A DNA stretch of 64,000 nucleotides, from assembly GCF_028657945.1 (NCBI RefSeq), contig NZ_CP059693.1:3286001-3350000 (forward strand). Reading direction: 5' to 3'. Shown piece by piece: positions 34,919 through 44,017 of this stretch (position 1 is the first letter of the stretch; each line of letters starts with the position of its first letter). Position numbers and translations under genes: made by a program. The stretch is from Thalassomonas haliotis. Lineage in GTDB: Bacteria; Pseudomonadota; Gammaproteobacteria; Enterobacterales; Alteromonadaceae. Under the pieces are notes generated by a model. The model saw nothing but the letters and a program-made list of their open reading frames with translations, made no database searches and was not told the DNA's origin.

Positions 34919-35545
34919 ATGATGATAAAACAAGCCGATAAGTTATCTTCCTTTAACCCAAATGCCGGTGAAATGCGTTCGGGCAATGATAGTCCCCATA
35001 AAAAGCTTAACCAGGCCAATAGCGGCGATGAAAAAAAACTGCGCGCTTTACTTGAGCGGGGTGAAAAAGGGGAAAAAGCCGAGTCCTTTAACGGCAGAGG
35101 GCTTTTTGATGAGACAAAGTCCGGCCTGGATGCGATGCCGCTTGATATCCAGTCCAGGTTGTTCCAGCAAAGCCTGGCCAAATCACCCGAGTTGCAAAGT
35201 GCGCCTAAGGCAAATACCCAGGCCTGGACCGAGTATGTCGTTAACAAGGTACAGAGCAACTTACCTAACCTGCAAAATACCTCTATCAATATCAGTTTGC
35301 CGGTTGAGCAGCTAAACGGTACCAATATCGTATTGAGCCGGGATGCACAGGGAGCCTTGAGCGTCAGCTTTATGGTGGGCAGCCTGGCCGTGGCCGACCA
35401 GCTGCAAAAAGATCTGCCGCAGCTGCGCAAAGCATTGGAGAAAAAACTGCCGGGCAGCAAAATCAACCTGGAAATCAAACAGGAAATAGCCCTTCATCGC
35501 GAGCGCCAGCCGCAAGAAGACGAACTTGAGCAGGTTTACAGATAA
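34919..35545 (+). CDS. sctP: T3SS needle-length/substrate-switch protein SctP
   Basis: 208 residues from the ATG at 34919; a second ATG follows directly, and an ATG at 34796 lies in a hairpin and upstream of the promoter motif. The C-terminal part (about 115-195, SINISLPVEQLNGTNIVLSRDAQG; DLPQLRKALEKKL) resembles the YscP/HpaP/FliK switch domain. It is much shorter than YscP (about 500 residues), with a charged, disordered N-terminus of about 80 residues. The stop overlaps the sctQ start (TAATG). Confidence 0.8.
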   Translation: MMIKQADKLSSFNPNAGEMRSGNDSPHKKLNQANSGDEKKLRALLERGEKGEKAESFNGRGLFDETKSGLDAMPLDIQSRLFQQSLAKSPELQSAPKANTQAWTEYVVNKVQSNLPNLQNTSINISLPVEQLNGTNIVLSRDAQGALSVSFMVGSLAVADQLQKDLPQLRKALEKKLPGSKINLEIKQEIALHRERQPQEDELEQVYR

Positions 35546-36741
35546 TGACAATAGCCACAACAAAAGCAGCGGCAAGCACAACCGCCCGGCAGCACGCTGA
35601 GGTTAAAACGCTGTATTTACCCGAATTCACCCGGGAACAAGTCAGGGTTAACAACGATCTTAATCGCTTGCAGCCCTTTAGCTTCACCATGGAAAATCAA
35701 GTATTTAACTGCCGGTTTGTTGGCGATGACACCAGCTTTTTTGATTTTTTATCGCTGAGCTTTACCCTGTCCGGACAATCGCTGACTTTAAACTGTGATC
35801 AGGCGATGACGGCGCTGCTGGTGAAAGACTACCTGCCGGAAGAAGCCTTGCTTTTTTTGCCGGAAACGCTGCGCATTGCCACATTACAGGCAGCATTGGC
35901 GCCTTTTTTACAGTTATTGCAGCAGTCGACAGACATAACTCCCAGGCTTGAGAAAGCGCCGGTGATCACCAAGCAAAAATCGGCAAAACCAGCCGCCGGC
36001 CCCGGTATTTTCCGCCTGTTCGGGCAAGTCAGTTCCGCGCAGGGCCTGGGCAACTTTTGCCTGGATTTACCACAAGCGCTCTATCAGCAATTAATGCCTT
36101 TAGCGGCAACAGCCGGACAAAACAGCCCTATCCCCTGGCAACAACTGCCCCACAGCTGTGCGCTTATCCTGGCACAAACCAGGCTGAACATGCAGCAGCT
36201 GGCCCGGCTACAACATCAGGATGTGGTGTTTTTTGATAGCTGTTATTACCGGGAAGAAAATCCCCTGTTACTGATAGAAATCACCGAGCAGCTCCGGTGT
36301 CTGGCACTGGCAGAGAATAACGCTTTAACCGTTCAAGAAATTTTAACAAATGCAAATGGAAACAATGACATGAATAACGAACAAATCGCCATGGATGAAA
36401 TACCGGTCACCTTAACCTTTGAAGTCGGCACGCTTACCCTGCCCCTTGGAGAGTTAAACCAGTTATCAAGCGGTCATGTCTTTGCCTTTGACAGCCAGGA
36501 CAATGCCGAACAGGCAATACAAATCAGGGCTAACGGCCAACTGATAGGCACTTGTTCGCTGGTTTCTGTGGCGGGCAAACTCGGGGCAAAAATTACCCGT
36601 TTAAATAGCGCAATTGCCGCAGAAAATGAAGATGCCGTAAGCTGCGCCCCGTCGCAGCCAGATGAAGTTCTGCCCGGGGCTGAGCAAAACAGCGAAGCCA
36701 CTGTGCAGGAAATGCCCGCCGAGCAGGCAACACAAGAGTAA
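35545..36741 (+). CDS. sctQ: T3SS cytoplasmic ring (sorting platform) protein SctQ
   Basis: 398 residues. The N-terminal part is weakly conserved; the C-terminal SPOA (FliN-like) domain is clear (about 285-355: EIPVTLTFEVGTLTLPLGEL; IRANGQLIGTCSLVSVAGKLG). It forms the pods beneath the export gate with SctK and SctL. An in-frame ATG at 36370 precedes the SPOA domain and could start a short SctQ-C product. The C-terminus has an acidic Glu-rich tail. Confidence 0.9.
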   Translation: MTIATTKAAASTTARQHAEVKTLYLPEFTREQVRVNNDLNRLQPFSFTMENQVFNCRFVGDDTSFFDFLSLSFTLSGQSLTLNCDQAMTALLVKDYLPEEALLFLPETLRIATLQAALAPFLQLLQQSTDITPRLEKAPVITKQKSAKPAAGPGIFRLFGQVSSAQGLGNFCLDLPQALYQQLMPLAATAGQNSPIPWQQLPHSCALILAQTRLNMQQLARLQHQDVVFFDSCYYREENPLLLIEITEQLRCLALAENNALTVQEILTNANGNNDMNNEQIAMDEIPVTLTFEVGTLTLPLGELNQLSSGHVFAFDSQDNAEQAIQIRANGQLIGTCSLVSVAGKLGAKITRLNSAIAAENEDAVSCAPSQPDEVLPGAEQNSEATVQEMPAEQATQE

Positions 36742-36749
36742 GCACAGCC

Positions 36750-37400
36750 ATGACTAATTTACCCGATCCTATTTACCTGATTGCCGGCCTGTCGCTATTA
36801 GCCTTAGTGCCATTTGCTGCCGTGATGCTCACCTCGTTTGTGAAAATAGCCGTGGTGTTATCCTTGATCCGTAACGCCCTCGGGGTACAGCAAATCCCCC
36901 CCAATATCGCCTTATACGGGCTGTCTATCATAATGTCGATTTTTATTATGGCGCCCATAGGTTATCAAATTGCCGATATTGTCGAGCAAAATCCCGACAG
37001 CCTTCAAAGCAGTGAAGGCATTAAGTCTGTGGTAGAGCAAAGCATGGTGCCGCTGAAAGTGTTTTTGAAAAAACACGCCAGCGAAGACGAAGCCAGCTTT
37101 TTCCTGGAAACCGCCGGAGAGCTGTGGCCGGAAGATATTTCTGAAAAAGTCACCGAAGATGATTTGCTGATAGTGATCCCGACTTTTGTCGTCAGCGAAC
37201 TCACCAGCGCCTTTCAAATCGGCTTTTTGATTTATTTACCTTTTATCGTTATTGATTTGATCATTTCCAATGTACTACTAGCGCTGGGCATGATGATGGT
37301 TTCGCCGATGACCATATCTCTGCCCTTTAAATTGCTGTTGTTTGTATTAGTCGACGGCTGGGCCAATTTATTGCACAGCTTAGTATTAAGTTATCAATAG
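36750..37400 (+). CDS. sctR: T3SS export gate protein SctR
   Basis: 216 residues, a typical size. FliP family: N-terminal helices, MLTSFVKIAVVLSLIRNALGVQQIPPN, and the C-terminal GMMMVSPMTISLPFKLLLFVLVDGW, all diagnostic. Five copies with SctS and SctT make the export pore. It starts 8 nt after sctQ. Confidence 0.97.
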   Translation: MTNLPDPIYLIAGLSLLALVPFAAVMLTSFVKIAVVLSLIRNALGVQQIPPNIALYGLSIIMSIFIMAPIGYQIADIVEQNPDSLQSSEGIKSVVEQSMVPLKVFLKKHASEDEASFFLETAGELWPEDISEKVTEDDLLIVIPTFVVSELTSAFQIGFLIYLPFIVIDLIISNVLLALGMMMVSPMTISLPFKLLLFVLVDGWANLLHSLVLSYQ

Positions 37401-37435
37401 CTGATAAATATTCCTTAATTAACAGGACTTTTCCC

Positions 37436-37708
37436 ATGGTTGAAGCCGATATTATCAAACTCACCACAGAAGCCTTATTGCTGGTACTGATGCTGTCCCT
37501 GCCGCCGATCATCGTTGCCTCTGTAGTCGGTACCCTGGTGAGTTTATTTCAGGCGTTAACACAAATCCAGGAGCAAACCTTATCCTTTGCCATCAAGCTG
37601 ATCACGGTAACCCTGACTTTGTATTTCACCGCCGACTGGGTAGGCTCTGAGCTGTATTATTATACCCAACGTATTTTTAACTATTTGCCTACCCTGGCAA
37701 GAAACTGA
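37436..37708 (+). CDS. sctS: T3SS export gate protein SctS
   Basis: 90 residues, two transmembrane helices. FliQ family: LMLSLPPIIVASVVGTLVSLFQALTQIQEQTLSF is diagnostic over residues 18-51. It ends 1 nt before sctT. Confidence 0.96.
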   Translation: MVEADIIKLTTEALLLVLMLSLPPIIVASVVGTLVSLFQALTQIQEQTLSFAIKLITVTLTLYFTADWVGSELYYYTQRIFNYLPTLARN

Positions 37709-37709
37709 T

Positions 37710-38495
37710 ATGGAAGAGTTTTTTGAAATAAAAGCCGTGCTCGGGGCCTTTATCTTCGGCACTCCCCGTATTCTCGCCGCCTTTGCCATCTTGCCGTTTT
37801 TTTCCAAGGCAATGCTCGGCGGCAGGGTCACCCGCAACGGCGTCGCTTTTAGCTTATCCTTACTGGTCTTGCCCCTGGTGATGGGCCAGAAAGCACAGGC
37901 GGATTTAAGCGGTTTCTTTGTGGTTTTCATTATCTTCAAAGAAATTTTTATCGGTTTGCTGCTGGGTTATCTGGCTACGGTTCCCTTCTGGGCGGTAGAG
38001 TCGGTCGGCCTGTTGATCGATAACCAGCGCGGGGCTTCCATGGCCAGCGCCATGAATCCCATGTCGGGCTCCCAGGCATCTCCTTTGGGCATCATTCTGG
38101 TGCAGGTATGCGTAACCCTGTTTTTTGTCGGCGGCAGCTTTTTATTATTTTTAGGGGCTATCTACAACAGTTTTGCCGTGTGGCCGATATTTGAAATGAT
38201 CCCGCGCATTAAACTGGACAATGCCAGGTTCTTTTTAGAACAGCTCGATTATATTTTCAGTTTTATGGTGTTATTTGCCGGTCCTGTGGTGATCGCAATG
38301 TTTTTTGCCGAATTCGGCCTGGGCTTGATCAGCCGCTTTGCCCCCCAGCTTAACGTGTTCTTCCTGGCGATGCCGGTAAAAAGTGCCGTGGCTGTACTGG
38401 TGCTGGTAATTTATATGCAGCTGCTGGTGGGCCACTTCAGCACCTATATGAAGTTCGGTGATGAACTGATCGCCACCTTACAGACCCTGATTTAA
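37710..38495 (+). CDS. sctT: T3SS export gate protein SctT
   Basis: 261 residues, FliR family, six or more hydrophobic helices. Motifs such as RGASMASAMNPMSGSQASPLG and LISRFAPQLNVFFLAMPVKS are typical for SctT. Start ATG at 37710 directly after the sctS stop. Confidence 0.96.
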   Translation: MEEFFEIKAVLGAFIFGTPRILAAFAILPFFSKAMLGGRVTRNGVAFSLSLLVLPLVMGQKAQADLSGFFVVFIIFKEIFIGLLLGYLATVPFWAVESVGLLIDNQRGASMASAMNPMSGSQASPLGIILVQVCVTLFFVGGSFLLFLGAIYNSFAVWPIFEMIPRIKLDNARFFLEQLDYIFSFMVLFAGPVVIAMFFAEFGLGLISRFAPQLNVFFLAMPVKSAVAVLVLVIYMQLLVGHFSTYMKFGDELIATLQTLI

Positions 38496-38518
38496 CCGGA
38501 TAAGAGCAAGGAATCACA

Positions 38519-39592
38519 GTGAGTGAAAAAACCGAACAACCGACCCCGAAAAAACTGCGCGATGCCCGCAAAGATGGCCAGGTTGCCCAAAGTAAGGAAG
38601 TGGTGTCCGCGGCCACCTTGATCACCATTTGCTCGGTGATTATGGCGTTAGCAGATAATATTGTCAGCACCATACAAGAGGTGATGTTGCTGCCAAGCCA
38701 GCTCTATCAGCTGCCCTTTGAAAAAGCGCTGGAGGTGATGACCTCTGCCAGCCTGAACGCGCTTTTTTCCCTGGTGTTGCCGATAATCGCAGTAACTTTC
38801 ATTACCGGCATAGCCGCCAATGTTATCCAGGTAGGTCCCATGATGTCTGTTAAATCCATCACCCCAGAACTGAATAAGATCAGCCCGGTCTCGGGCTTAA
38901 AAAAAATATTTGCGGTGAAAAATCTGGTGGAATTTCTCAAATCGGTATTAAAAATCGCCCTGTTATCGGCATTGATCTATATTTCCATGATCAAATATCT
39001 GCCGGACCTGCTTAACCTGAGCAGCTGCGGCAAGTCCTGTGTTTTTCCTCTTTTGGGCACTATGCTTAAAGAGCTGATTGCCTATACTGCCGTAGCTTTC
39101 ATTGTTATTGCCGCTTTTGATTATTTCTTCCAGAAAAGCCAGCATATCAAACAGCTGAAAATGTCGATGGATGAAGTGAAAAAAGAATATAAAGAAAGCG
39201 AGGGAGACCCGCAAATTAAAGGACAAAGAAAGCAGCTGCACAAAGAGCTGTTAAATGGTCCGCCGCCGGAACAGGTGAAAAAATCGTCGGTGATTATCGC
39301 CAACCCCACCCATGTGGCCATCGGCCTATATTACGACAAAGATGAAACACCACTGCCGTTACTGACGGTAAAAGGCACAGATATGATGGCCCGGGACATT
39401 AAGAAAATGGCGCGTGAGGCTAATATTCCTATCCTGGAAAACCGCCCGCTGGCCCGGGGGCTGCTGGCGGCTGCAGAAGAAAATCAATACATTCCGGCGG
39501 AGTTTATCGAGCCGGTGGCAGAAGTCTTATTATGGGTACAAGGACTGGCAGATGAGCCGGAAGAAGATCCCTCTTTAGATCCCAGCCGCTAA
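38519..39592 (+). CDS. sctU: T3SS export switch protein SctU
   Basis: 357 residues from a GTG at 38519 with AAGGA upstream. The N-terminus SEKTEQPTPKKLRDARKDGQ is the FlhB/YscU signature. Four membrane helices are followed by the cytoplasmic self-cleaving domain with N262-P-T-H265 intact. It controls the change from early to late substrates together with SctP. It ends the rightward operon, and a decayed copy of its 3' end lies just downstream. Confidence 0.97.
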   Translation: MSEKTEQPTPKKLRDARKDGQVAQSKEVVSAATLITICSVIMALADNIVSTIQEVMLLPSQLYQLPFEKALEVMTSASLNALFSLVLPIIAVTFITGIAANVIQVGPMMSVKSITPELNKISPVSGLKKIFAVKNLVEFLKSVLKIALLSALIYISMIKYLPDLLNLSSCGKSCVFPLLGTMLKELIAYTAVAFIVIAAFDYFFQKSQHIKQLKMSMDEVKKEYKESEGDPQIKGQRKQLHKELLNGPPPEQVKKSSVIIANPTHVAIGLYYDKDETPLPLLTVKGTDMMARDIKKMAREANIPILENRPLARGLLAAAEENQYIPAEFIEPVAEVLLWVQGLADEPEEDPSLDPSR

Positions 39593-39619
39593 TCTGCCGG
39601 TGCAATATATGCCAGGCCA

Positions 39620-39700
39620 ACCCCGGATATATTAAACCAATAGCCGAAGCCTTATCATGGCTAGAGCTGCAGGCAGATAAACCAAAAGAAGCGTCCCTTT
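39620..39700 (+). pseudogene. Relic of a second sctU 3' end
   Basis: Read in frame from 39628, the DNA gives YIKPIAEALSWLELQADKPK, which aligns without gaps to the SctU C-terminus FIEPVAEVLLWVQGLADEPE. The match continues into KEASL against EDPSL. It has no start and no upstream domain, and lies 28 nt past the intact sctU stop. It is a remnant of a divergent sctU copy, not a copying error, because only about half the bases agree. Confidence 0.75.
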
Positions 39701-39748
39701 GCTTCCCGTACGCATTAATAGCCATTAAACCATGCAAAGCGCTTCTTT
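39685..39748. terminator. Long inverted repeat between sctU and the LysM protein gene
   Basis: AAAGAAGCG (39685-39693) pairs with CGCTTCTTT (39740-39748), and TTTGC (39698-39702) with GCAAA (39734-39738). The loop is about 31 nt. It lies between two convergent genes, partly inside the sctU relic, and ends in a short T run on the plus strand. Confidence 0.5.
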
Positions 39749-41930
39749 ATTGCGGCAATTTCAATATCATACCTGTGGCCAGCCTGTCAGGATCCTCAAT
39801 ACCGTTCATTGCGGCAATTTCCTGCCAGCGATCTCGGTTATGATAAAGTCTGGCAGCAATATCGCCTAAGGTATCACCGGTATCCACCTGATAGATTGGC
39901 GTACTCATAACATAGCTGGCCAAGATTTTCCCCTTGAGGCTGGCTTCTACAATACAGGCACGTTGTTGATCAAATAACAGCATATTTGAATTAAAACTAC
40001 GTACCCGGGCATCTTCGCTGGGGTAAACATCAAGCGGTATTGCTTCCCCCGCTTTAAGTTTCACTCCCTGTTCAAAGGTATAACAGCTGGTTTTTCTCGC
40101 CTTTGCCGGTGCCGTCAAGACTTTAACCACCAGGCCACTGATATCAAGCTCTTTGTCATCCCTGTTAATCAATACCAGAGAGTCCTGTCTGCTGCCGCTA
40201 TCACCAAGCAAATTGTCAGTCCCACCTGCCTTACCGGGAGCCCCATTACCATAATTCACCTTTAATTCCAGGCCCTTGATTGGCGTGGCTTCGGGAGCCG
40301 CTTCAACAGCCCAGGCTGACACCGCAGGCAGCGACTCTCTTTTACCGTCATTTACCACCAAAGTAACAATATAGGTCCCCTCAACATCCGGGATAAAACT
40401 GGGGTTTGTGACACTGTCACCGCTTAATACAATTTGCGAGTCTGCCGGGGTTCTTAAGGTCCAGCAATAACGGATATTATCATCAAGTTCGCTACTGCCG
40501 TCACTGGAGAGCTCAATCCGGGTATCAGTTAATGCCGTGTATCCAGGATTGATTTTGGCTACCGGGTGCTGGTCCGGGTTTGATGCAATATAAATAGTAC
40601 GCAAAGGCGTAGAGCGGTTATACTCATCGCAAACGGTCAGTTCTATGATGTAACTGCCATCGACATCCGGGGTAAACAGCGGCGTGGCCAGGCTGACACC
40701 TTCCAGTATTGCCTGTGATCCCGGCGGCTTCTGGGCGATAACCCAACGATATTCTGCCTTATCAGCCGGCAATTCGTGTGACTTTCGGCCATCTAGCAAT
40801 ACCGACTCTCCTGTATAAAGATATTGATCCTGTCCCAGGTGCGCTACCGGGTCCCGGAGGGGAATGGGCCTGGCAACCCAGGTTGCCCTGGCCGGCAGTG
40901 AATTTGCTTTGCCATCGTTAACAATCAATTGACCAGTATAAGTGCCGGCAATATCCGGAGTAAAACAGGGGCTCAGCGCGCGGGGACTGTCGAGTTCGGC
41001 ACTTGAACCCTCAGGCCTGTCCAGGGTCCAGAAATAGGTCAATGCTTCGTTGCCCGTCTCGCAGGTGATAGCCGAGTCTATCTTAAGGGGTCTTCCTACC
41101 AAGGCGGTTTGCCAGGCAAATACCGAAGCACTCGGACGATTGATTGCAGGTTCAACCTGATAATGCAGCTGCAACGGCATAAAGCTATCACTGGCATTTT
41201 TAATCACTAATTCAAGCAGGTAGTTGCCCGCGACCCGGGGCGTGAAGGTAATATGATGAGTTGAACTGACCGGGTAAGACAGCACTGAGCCCTGAGGCTG
41301 CTCTAGTACATGCCAGTGATATTTCAGCTCATCCTGATCCCCGGGCACGATATGATCCGCCAGGATACAGACAGAGCAGCCGACCCGGGCATGATTTTGT
41401 TTATGACTGGCATCATCTATATGGGTAACTAAAGGATTTTCCTGCACACAGGCATACTGATATCTGACCAGGGCGAGCGAGGCATGAGAGGACTGATCGG
41501 CGCAGCGGTCCGGATCAAAAACATTAAAGGTAACGGTATTGGTACTGATCCCCTGCCAAATCAGTGAGGCCCGTCCCATCGGGCCTGACTCAGCATTACA
41601 TACCTGTTCCCGGCGGCACATCATATTGCCCTCTACCCGGTGTGGCAACCCGATATTAAAACCGTATAAGTACACTCCGCCCCGCACTTTTTCCACGTCC
41701 AGGATAAAACGGCTTATCTTGTCTTTAAACACCAACTGTACTGTGCCTGTGGCAATATTTACCTGCGAAGGACCGGTTATGACGTTTTGCCCATAACCGT
41801 TAATTCCCGAGTACTGCATGCCTGTAGCGGATTTGATGATCCCAGACAAACCGTCGCCGCCGGCGGTTTCTTTTAAAGGATTTTTGATTGATGAAAAGAA
41901 GTCGGAATAATTAATTTGTTGATGTGCCAT
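39747..41930 (-). CDS. Large protein with PKD-like repeats and a C-terminal LysM domain
   Basis: 727 residues, start after AAGGGA. It has no signal peptide. A unique Cys-containing N-terminal domain (about 1-195) is followed by four PKD/REJ-like units of about 90 residues (each with a Y-x-W-[HTV]-L..P..[GS]S core, then FTPD..G.Y...L.V.D). Then come a lamin-tail-like domain (about 555-670) and a LysM domain (about 680-727: DTGDTLGDIAARLYHNRDRWQEI). LysM domains of this kind occur in tail and baseplate proteins as well as in wall-binding proteins. Next to the T3SS operon end; function unknown. Confidence 0.75.
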   Translation of the reverse strand: MAHQQINYSDFFSSIKNPLKETAGGDGLSGIIKSATGMQYSGINGYGQNVITGPSQVNIATGTVQLVFKDKISRFILDVEKVRGGVYLYGFNIGLPHRVEGNMMCRREQVCNAESGPMGRASLIWQGISTNTVTFNVFDPDRCADQSSHASLALVRYQYACVQENPLVTHIDDASHKQNHARVGCSVCILADHIVPGDQDELKYHWHVLEQPQGSVLSYPVSSTHHITFTPRVAGNYLLELVIKNASDSFMPLQLHYQVEPAINRPSASVFAWQTALVGRPLKIDSAITCETGNEALTYFWTLDRPEGSSAELDSPRALSPCFTPDIAGTYTGQLIVNDGKANSLPARATWVARPIPLRDPVAHLGQDQYLYTGESVLLDGRKSHELPADKAEYRWVIAQKPPGSQAILEGVSLATPLFTPDVDGSYIIELTVCDEYNRSTPLRTIYIASNPDQHPVAKINPGYTALTDTRIELSSDGSSELDDNIRYCWTLRTPADSQIVLSGDSVTNPSFIPDVEGTYIVTLVVNDGKRESLPAVSAWAVEAAPEATPIKGLELKVNYGNGAPGKAGGTDNLLGDSGSRQDSLVLINRDDKELDISGLVVKVLTAPAKARKTSCYTFEQGVKLKAGEAIPLDVYPSEDARVRSFNSNMLLFDQQRACIVEASLKGKILASYVMSTPIYQVDTGDTLGDIAARLYHNRDRWQEIAAMNGIEDPDRLATGMILKLPQ

Positions 41931-42353
41931 GCTGGTCCCTTCTTAAATGTAGCACTTGCTTCTTGCTAAAACTAAAACAACGCTGTTCCTGTACAGATGC
42001 ACTCGCTTGTTACTTCTTACGCCTGATCCGAACGACAAAGGAAAGGGTCATTAATTATCAGGTACTAATTAAGCCGATATAGACCGCAACAAGCCAGCTA
42101 ATTGCCTTAAACAGGTGGGCAGAATAAAAGACGAGCAAAGCTCTGCGACCCCCCGGCGGAATTAGCCTGCGAATGTGGTAAAATTATAGTCGGCTTTTAG
42201 GCGCTTCGAAAATATTTGCTTTTCTTCAGATGAAATATCTTAGATTTAGTTTCTCAAGCCGTCATGGCATGGCTGAATAAACAAACCACTTCATAAGCGC
42301 AAAGAAAAGTTTTTTGATGAGCTGGCAACAACAATTAACGGGTTGCTAAAGTT
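41931..42353. other. Intergenic region, no gene seen
   Basis: Leader of the LysM protein gene and an AT-rich stretch without coding character or T3SS-type element. Confidence 0.4.
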
Positions 42354-42382
42354 GCTTCGCAGCCTAAAAAGCGCTGCGAAGC
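42354..42382 (-). terminator. Hairpin after the SH3 lipoprotein gene
   Basis: GCTTCGCAGC (42354-42363) pairs perfectly with GCTGCGAAGC (42373-42382), 15 nt past the stop at 42398 on the minus strand; a weak T run follows. Confidence 0.6.
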
Positions 42383-42397
42383 GACATCTGCTTAGCT

Positions 42398-43162
42398 TCA
42401 GGCTTTTACCTGCCAGCCACTGGGACTTTGACAGGCTTGTACGGTATCTTTACGGGAAGAGCCATCGGCAAAGGAAACAAATTGCTCTATGGTGCGGCAA
42501 ATCCGGTTCGAGCTGACTTCTTTTTCTTCTATATCTGACTTTGCAATAACTACGCCCGAGTCTAACATTTTTTCAGCCGGGGCCGCTTTGAGTAAAGGCG
42601 CATAAATAAAGCCCCTGCCGATGCCATCCTTACTGATCAAATACCAGTTACTGTCCCTGACTTTCCCGATAACATTGACAGCTTCTCCCGAAACCACGCC
42701 GGAAACGATGCGGTAACTTGTACCGGGTCCGCCGCGGACATTGGACTTTTTCATGGCATGGTAGGTTTGTCCGATCAGATCTAACGGCGGTACCTGGGCA
42801 ATCCTTTCTTTAAGCACGGGGATCTTAATGGATCCGGCCTTTTTTTCCGTGCTGATCACCCGGGCTTCGCCACGGGTATTATTCTGTGGGTTTATCCAGC
42901 TTTGCCCCTGACCCAAAGCCAGCGCTGCACTGGTTGCTTGCGTCATATGCTCAACATCTTGTTCATCAAGATATTTGCCAAGCTCTTCACCTATTACACT
43001 GCCGGCAAAAGCCCCAAAAGAAGTCCATAATGTCTGATTTTCCTGTGCATGCTTGTTAACGGATGCATTCTTAGGATTTTTATAAGATGGGCTTGACTGG
43101 CAACCTGCCAAAATAATGGTGACAATGCCGGCACAGGCGGCCAGGTGAAATGCATTTTTCAT
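42398..43162 (-). CDS. SH3-domain lipoprotein
   Basis: 254 residues, start after GAAGGG. The lipoprotein signal ends LAGC at residue 21. A Gly/Ala-rich segment (SFGAFAGSVIGEELGKYL) resembles the glycine-zipper part of surface-antigen-like proteins. A bacterial SH3 domain follows (about 135-195: KKSNVRGGPGTSYRIVSGVVSGEAVNVIG), then a C-terminal segment with two Cys. Likely outer membrane, binding the cell wall. Confidence 0.82.
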   Translation of the reverse strand: MKNAFHLAACAGIVTIILAGCQSSPSYKNPKNASVNKHAQENQTLWTSFGAFAGSVIGEELGKYLDEQDVEHMTQATSAALALGQGQSWINPQNNTRGEARVISTEKKAGSIKIPVLKERIAQVPPLDLIGQTYHAMKKSNVRGGPGTSYRIVSGVVSGEAVNVIGKVRDSNWYLISKDGIGRGFIYAPLLKAAPAEKMLDSGVVIAKSDIEEKEVSSNRICRTIEQFVSFADGSSRKDTVQACQSPSGWQVKA

Positions 43163-43356
43163 TTTGATATCCCTTCAATTATCCGGCCTGCAAGCAGACC
43201 GGCGCAGGTGAGTCAAACAACGCTCTCCGGCATTTATAAAAACATCGGCGGCAAGAAACGACTCACACTCTCCCTCCAAACTTGGACTCAGGTTAAGTTA
43301 ATTCTTATACAATTTCAAACTTTTATCCCGGCGCCAACTCCCTGTGCCTGTAAAGA

Positions 43357-43887
43357 TCACAGGCCAAATTCATCGTCTTCATCACTGAGCCAGTCGAGAT
43401 AACAGTCAAAAAATAACCCCCAGAAACTATCACAACCACAAAGGGCGATGATCTCTTGCTGCAGTTGTGCCAACTGCCGGGGATCTGTAAGGCTGTTTTC
43501 ATCGGGAACAAATTGCGGCCCTTGCTGTTTGCCGTTTTTGCTCAACAGAGACAGGCATTGTAAAAAAGCCGTTAATGAAGAGGCGACCTGTGTCGACTGC
43601 CAAATTCCTTCCCCGTAAACGCCAGTATAGACCGGAAACAGAGGATCATTAACATCAACAAAATAGGGATCGCCCAATTCGGTATCTTGTGCAATCACCA
43701 ACCAGTGATGTTCCCAGCCCCCAAGCTCTTCGACCGACAGGGCCAGGCCTTCATCATCGACGCTATAGCCTTGCTGGGCATTTTCCAGTTCATTTTCACT
43801 GGTGGCAATCACAAAACCCTGGGGACCAAAGTAAACTTCATTTTCCTGAACTTGGCCTAATTGCTTTGCTAACGTTAATTTATTCAT
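43357..43887 (-). CDS. SMI1/KNR4 (SUKH)-like protein
   Basis: 176 residues from the ATG at 43887; an in-frame TTG lies 21 nt upstream. The core (HHWLVIAQDTELGDPYFVDV, then DPLFPVYTGVYGEGIWQSTQVASSLTAFL in the following part) is typical of SUKH family proteins, many of which are immunity proteins to contact-dependent toxins. No toxin gene lies next to it. It is 130 nt from the hypothetical gene at 44018. Confidence 0.65.
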   Translation of the reverse strand: MNKLTLAKQLGQVQENEVYFGPQGFVIATSENELENAQQGYSVDDEGLALSVEELGGWEHHWLVIAQDTELGDPYFVDVNDPLFPVYTGVYGEGIWQSTQVASSLTAFLQCLSLLSKNGKQQGPQFVPDENSLTDPRQLAQLQQEIIALCGCDSFWGLFFDCYLDWLSDEDDEFGL

Positions 43888-44017
43888 ATTTATCCGCTGG
43901 TTGGCCAACTGCCAACAGTCATTTCATTATTTTCTCTATGATATCAGACCCACAGACTCTTGTATCGGACACGGCTGTGATTATTGGCAATCAAGCCCAG
44001 AATCAAATCCAACCAAC

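Noticed and set aside
609-39592. Classical HrpL box (GGAACC-N16-CCAC)
   Set aside because: Looked for upstream of each T3SS unit; no match was found, only the AAC-N15-GTTAC element.
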